64,000 bases of DNA, taken from the NCBI GenBank assembly GCA_047967505.1, contig CM106541.1. The stretch is one strand, 5' to 3'. The notes below the pieces were generated by a model. That model had not been told where the DNA came from. It ran no database searches and was given only the letters and a program-made list of their open reading frames with translations. This DNA is from Dipteris shenzhenensis. Lineage: Eukaryota; Polypodiophyta; Polypodiopsida; Gleicheniales. A program made the translations under genes and the position numbers. How positions within the stretch are numbered: position 1 is the stretch's first letter; each line of letters starts with the position of its first letter. Of this stretch, positions 63,891-64,000 are shown piece after piece.

Positions 63891-64000
63891 TAATCCTATA
63901 CTCAAGATTGTAAATGCTAGCTAAACCCTGAACCAAATGGCAATAATCAGTAAGATATCTTGATTTGAGCAAGTATAGGTTGTGTTGCACCCAACCTATT

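Overview
The window looks like repeat-dominated nuclear DNA from a land plant. Supporting signs are degenerate TTTAGGG/CCCTAAA telomere-like tracts, a Ty1/copia element with the plant initiator-Met primer-binding site TGGTATCAGAGC, a CACTA (En/Spm-like) DNA transposon carrying Tnp2, DUF4218 and DUF4216 segments, GT/AG introns, and long simple-sequence tracts. I see no intact host gene, tRNA or rRNA. Nearly every protein-like stretch is a transposon gene in some stage of decay. The species cannot be fixed by eye; a large-genome bryophyte, lycophyte, fern or gymnosperm would fit.

Layout. 1-5 kb: palindromic GTGCCATTCTCC arrays, one copy of a MITE family and a minus-strand copia gag relic. 5-9 kb: an LTR with PBS, then degraded retrotransposon coding sequence interrupted by a second MITE. 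9-14 kb: mostly unassigned sequence. 14.3-15.7 kb: a compound purine/palindrome repeat. 16.1-23.3 kb: a CACTA transposon bounded by palindromic subterminal repeats and split by a young non-autonomous LTR element at 19321-21869 (323-bp LTRs, 5-bp TSD). 24-26.5 kb: minisatellites. 28.6-37.4 kb: a ~181-bp satellite interrupted by a decayed Ty1/copia element. 37.5 kb: a third MITE. 38.2-42.0 kb: pseudogene of a DUF7869-like protein with DDE-like acidic residues. 42.5-44.5 kb: a terminal-inverted-repeat element. 45.4-48.4 kb (minus) and 52.1-53.5 kb (plus): two divergent, decayed copies of a protein family I do not recognise, facing away from each other across a region of TTGCGTACGCAA palindromes. 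54.0-55.0 kb: an apparently exact 501-bp tandem duplication. 57.4-58.9 kb: polypyrimidine and AAGCATATGCTT-rich DNA. 59.4-63.1 kb: a second CACTA fragment that serves as an empty site for the 19.3-kb insertion, followed by a second CACTA-like end and a minus-strand transposon gene. 63.7 kb: telomere-like DNA.

The genes form no pathway; the window is a record of nested insertion and decay. Three results are best supported. First, the 247-282-bp MITE family has 8-bp target duplications at two of its three copies. Second, the nested CACTA/LTR insertion has a matching empty site elsewhere in the window. Third, an unrecognised two-copy protein family is present. Many premature stops sit where CAG, CAA or CGA codons are expected, which fits cytosine-methylation-driven C-to-T decay.
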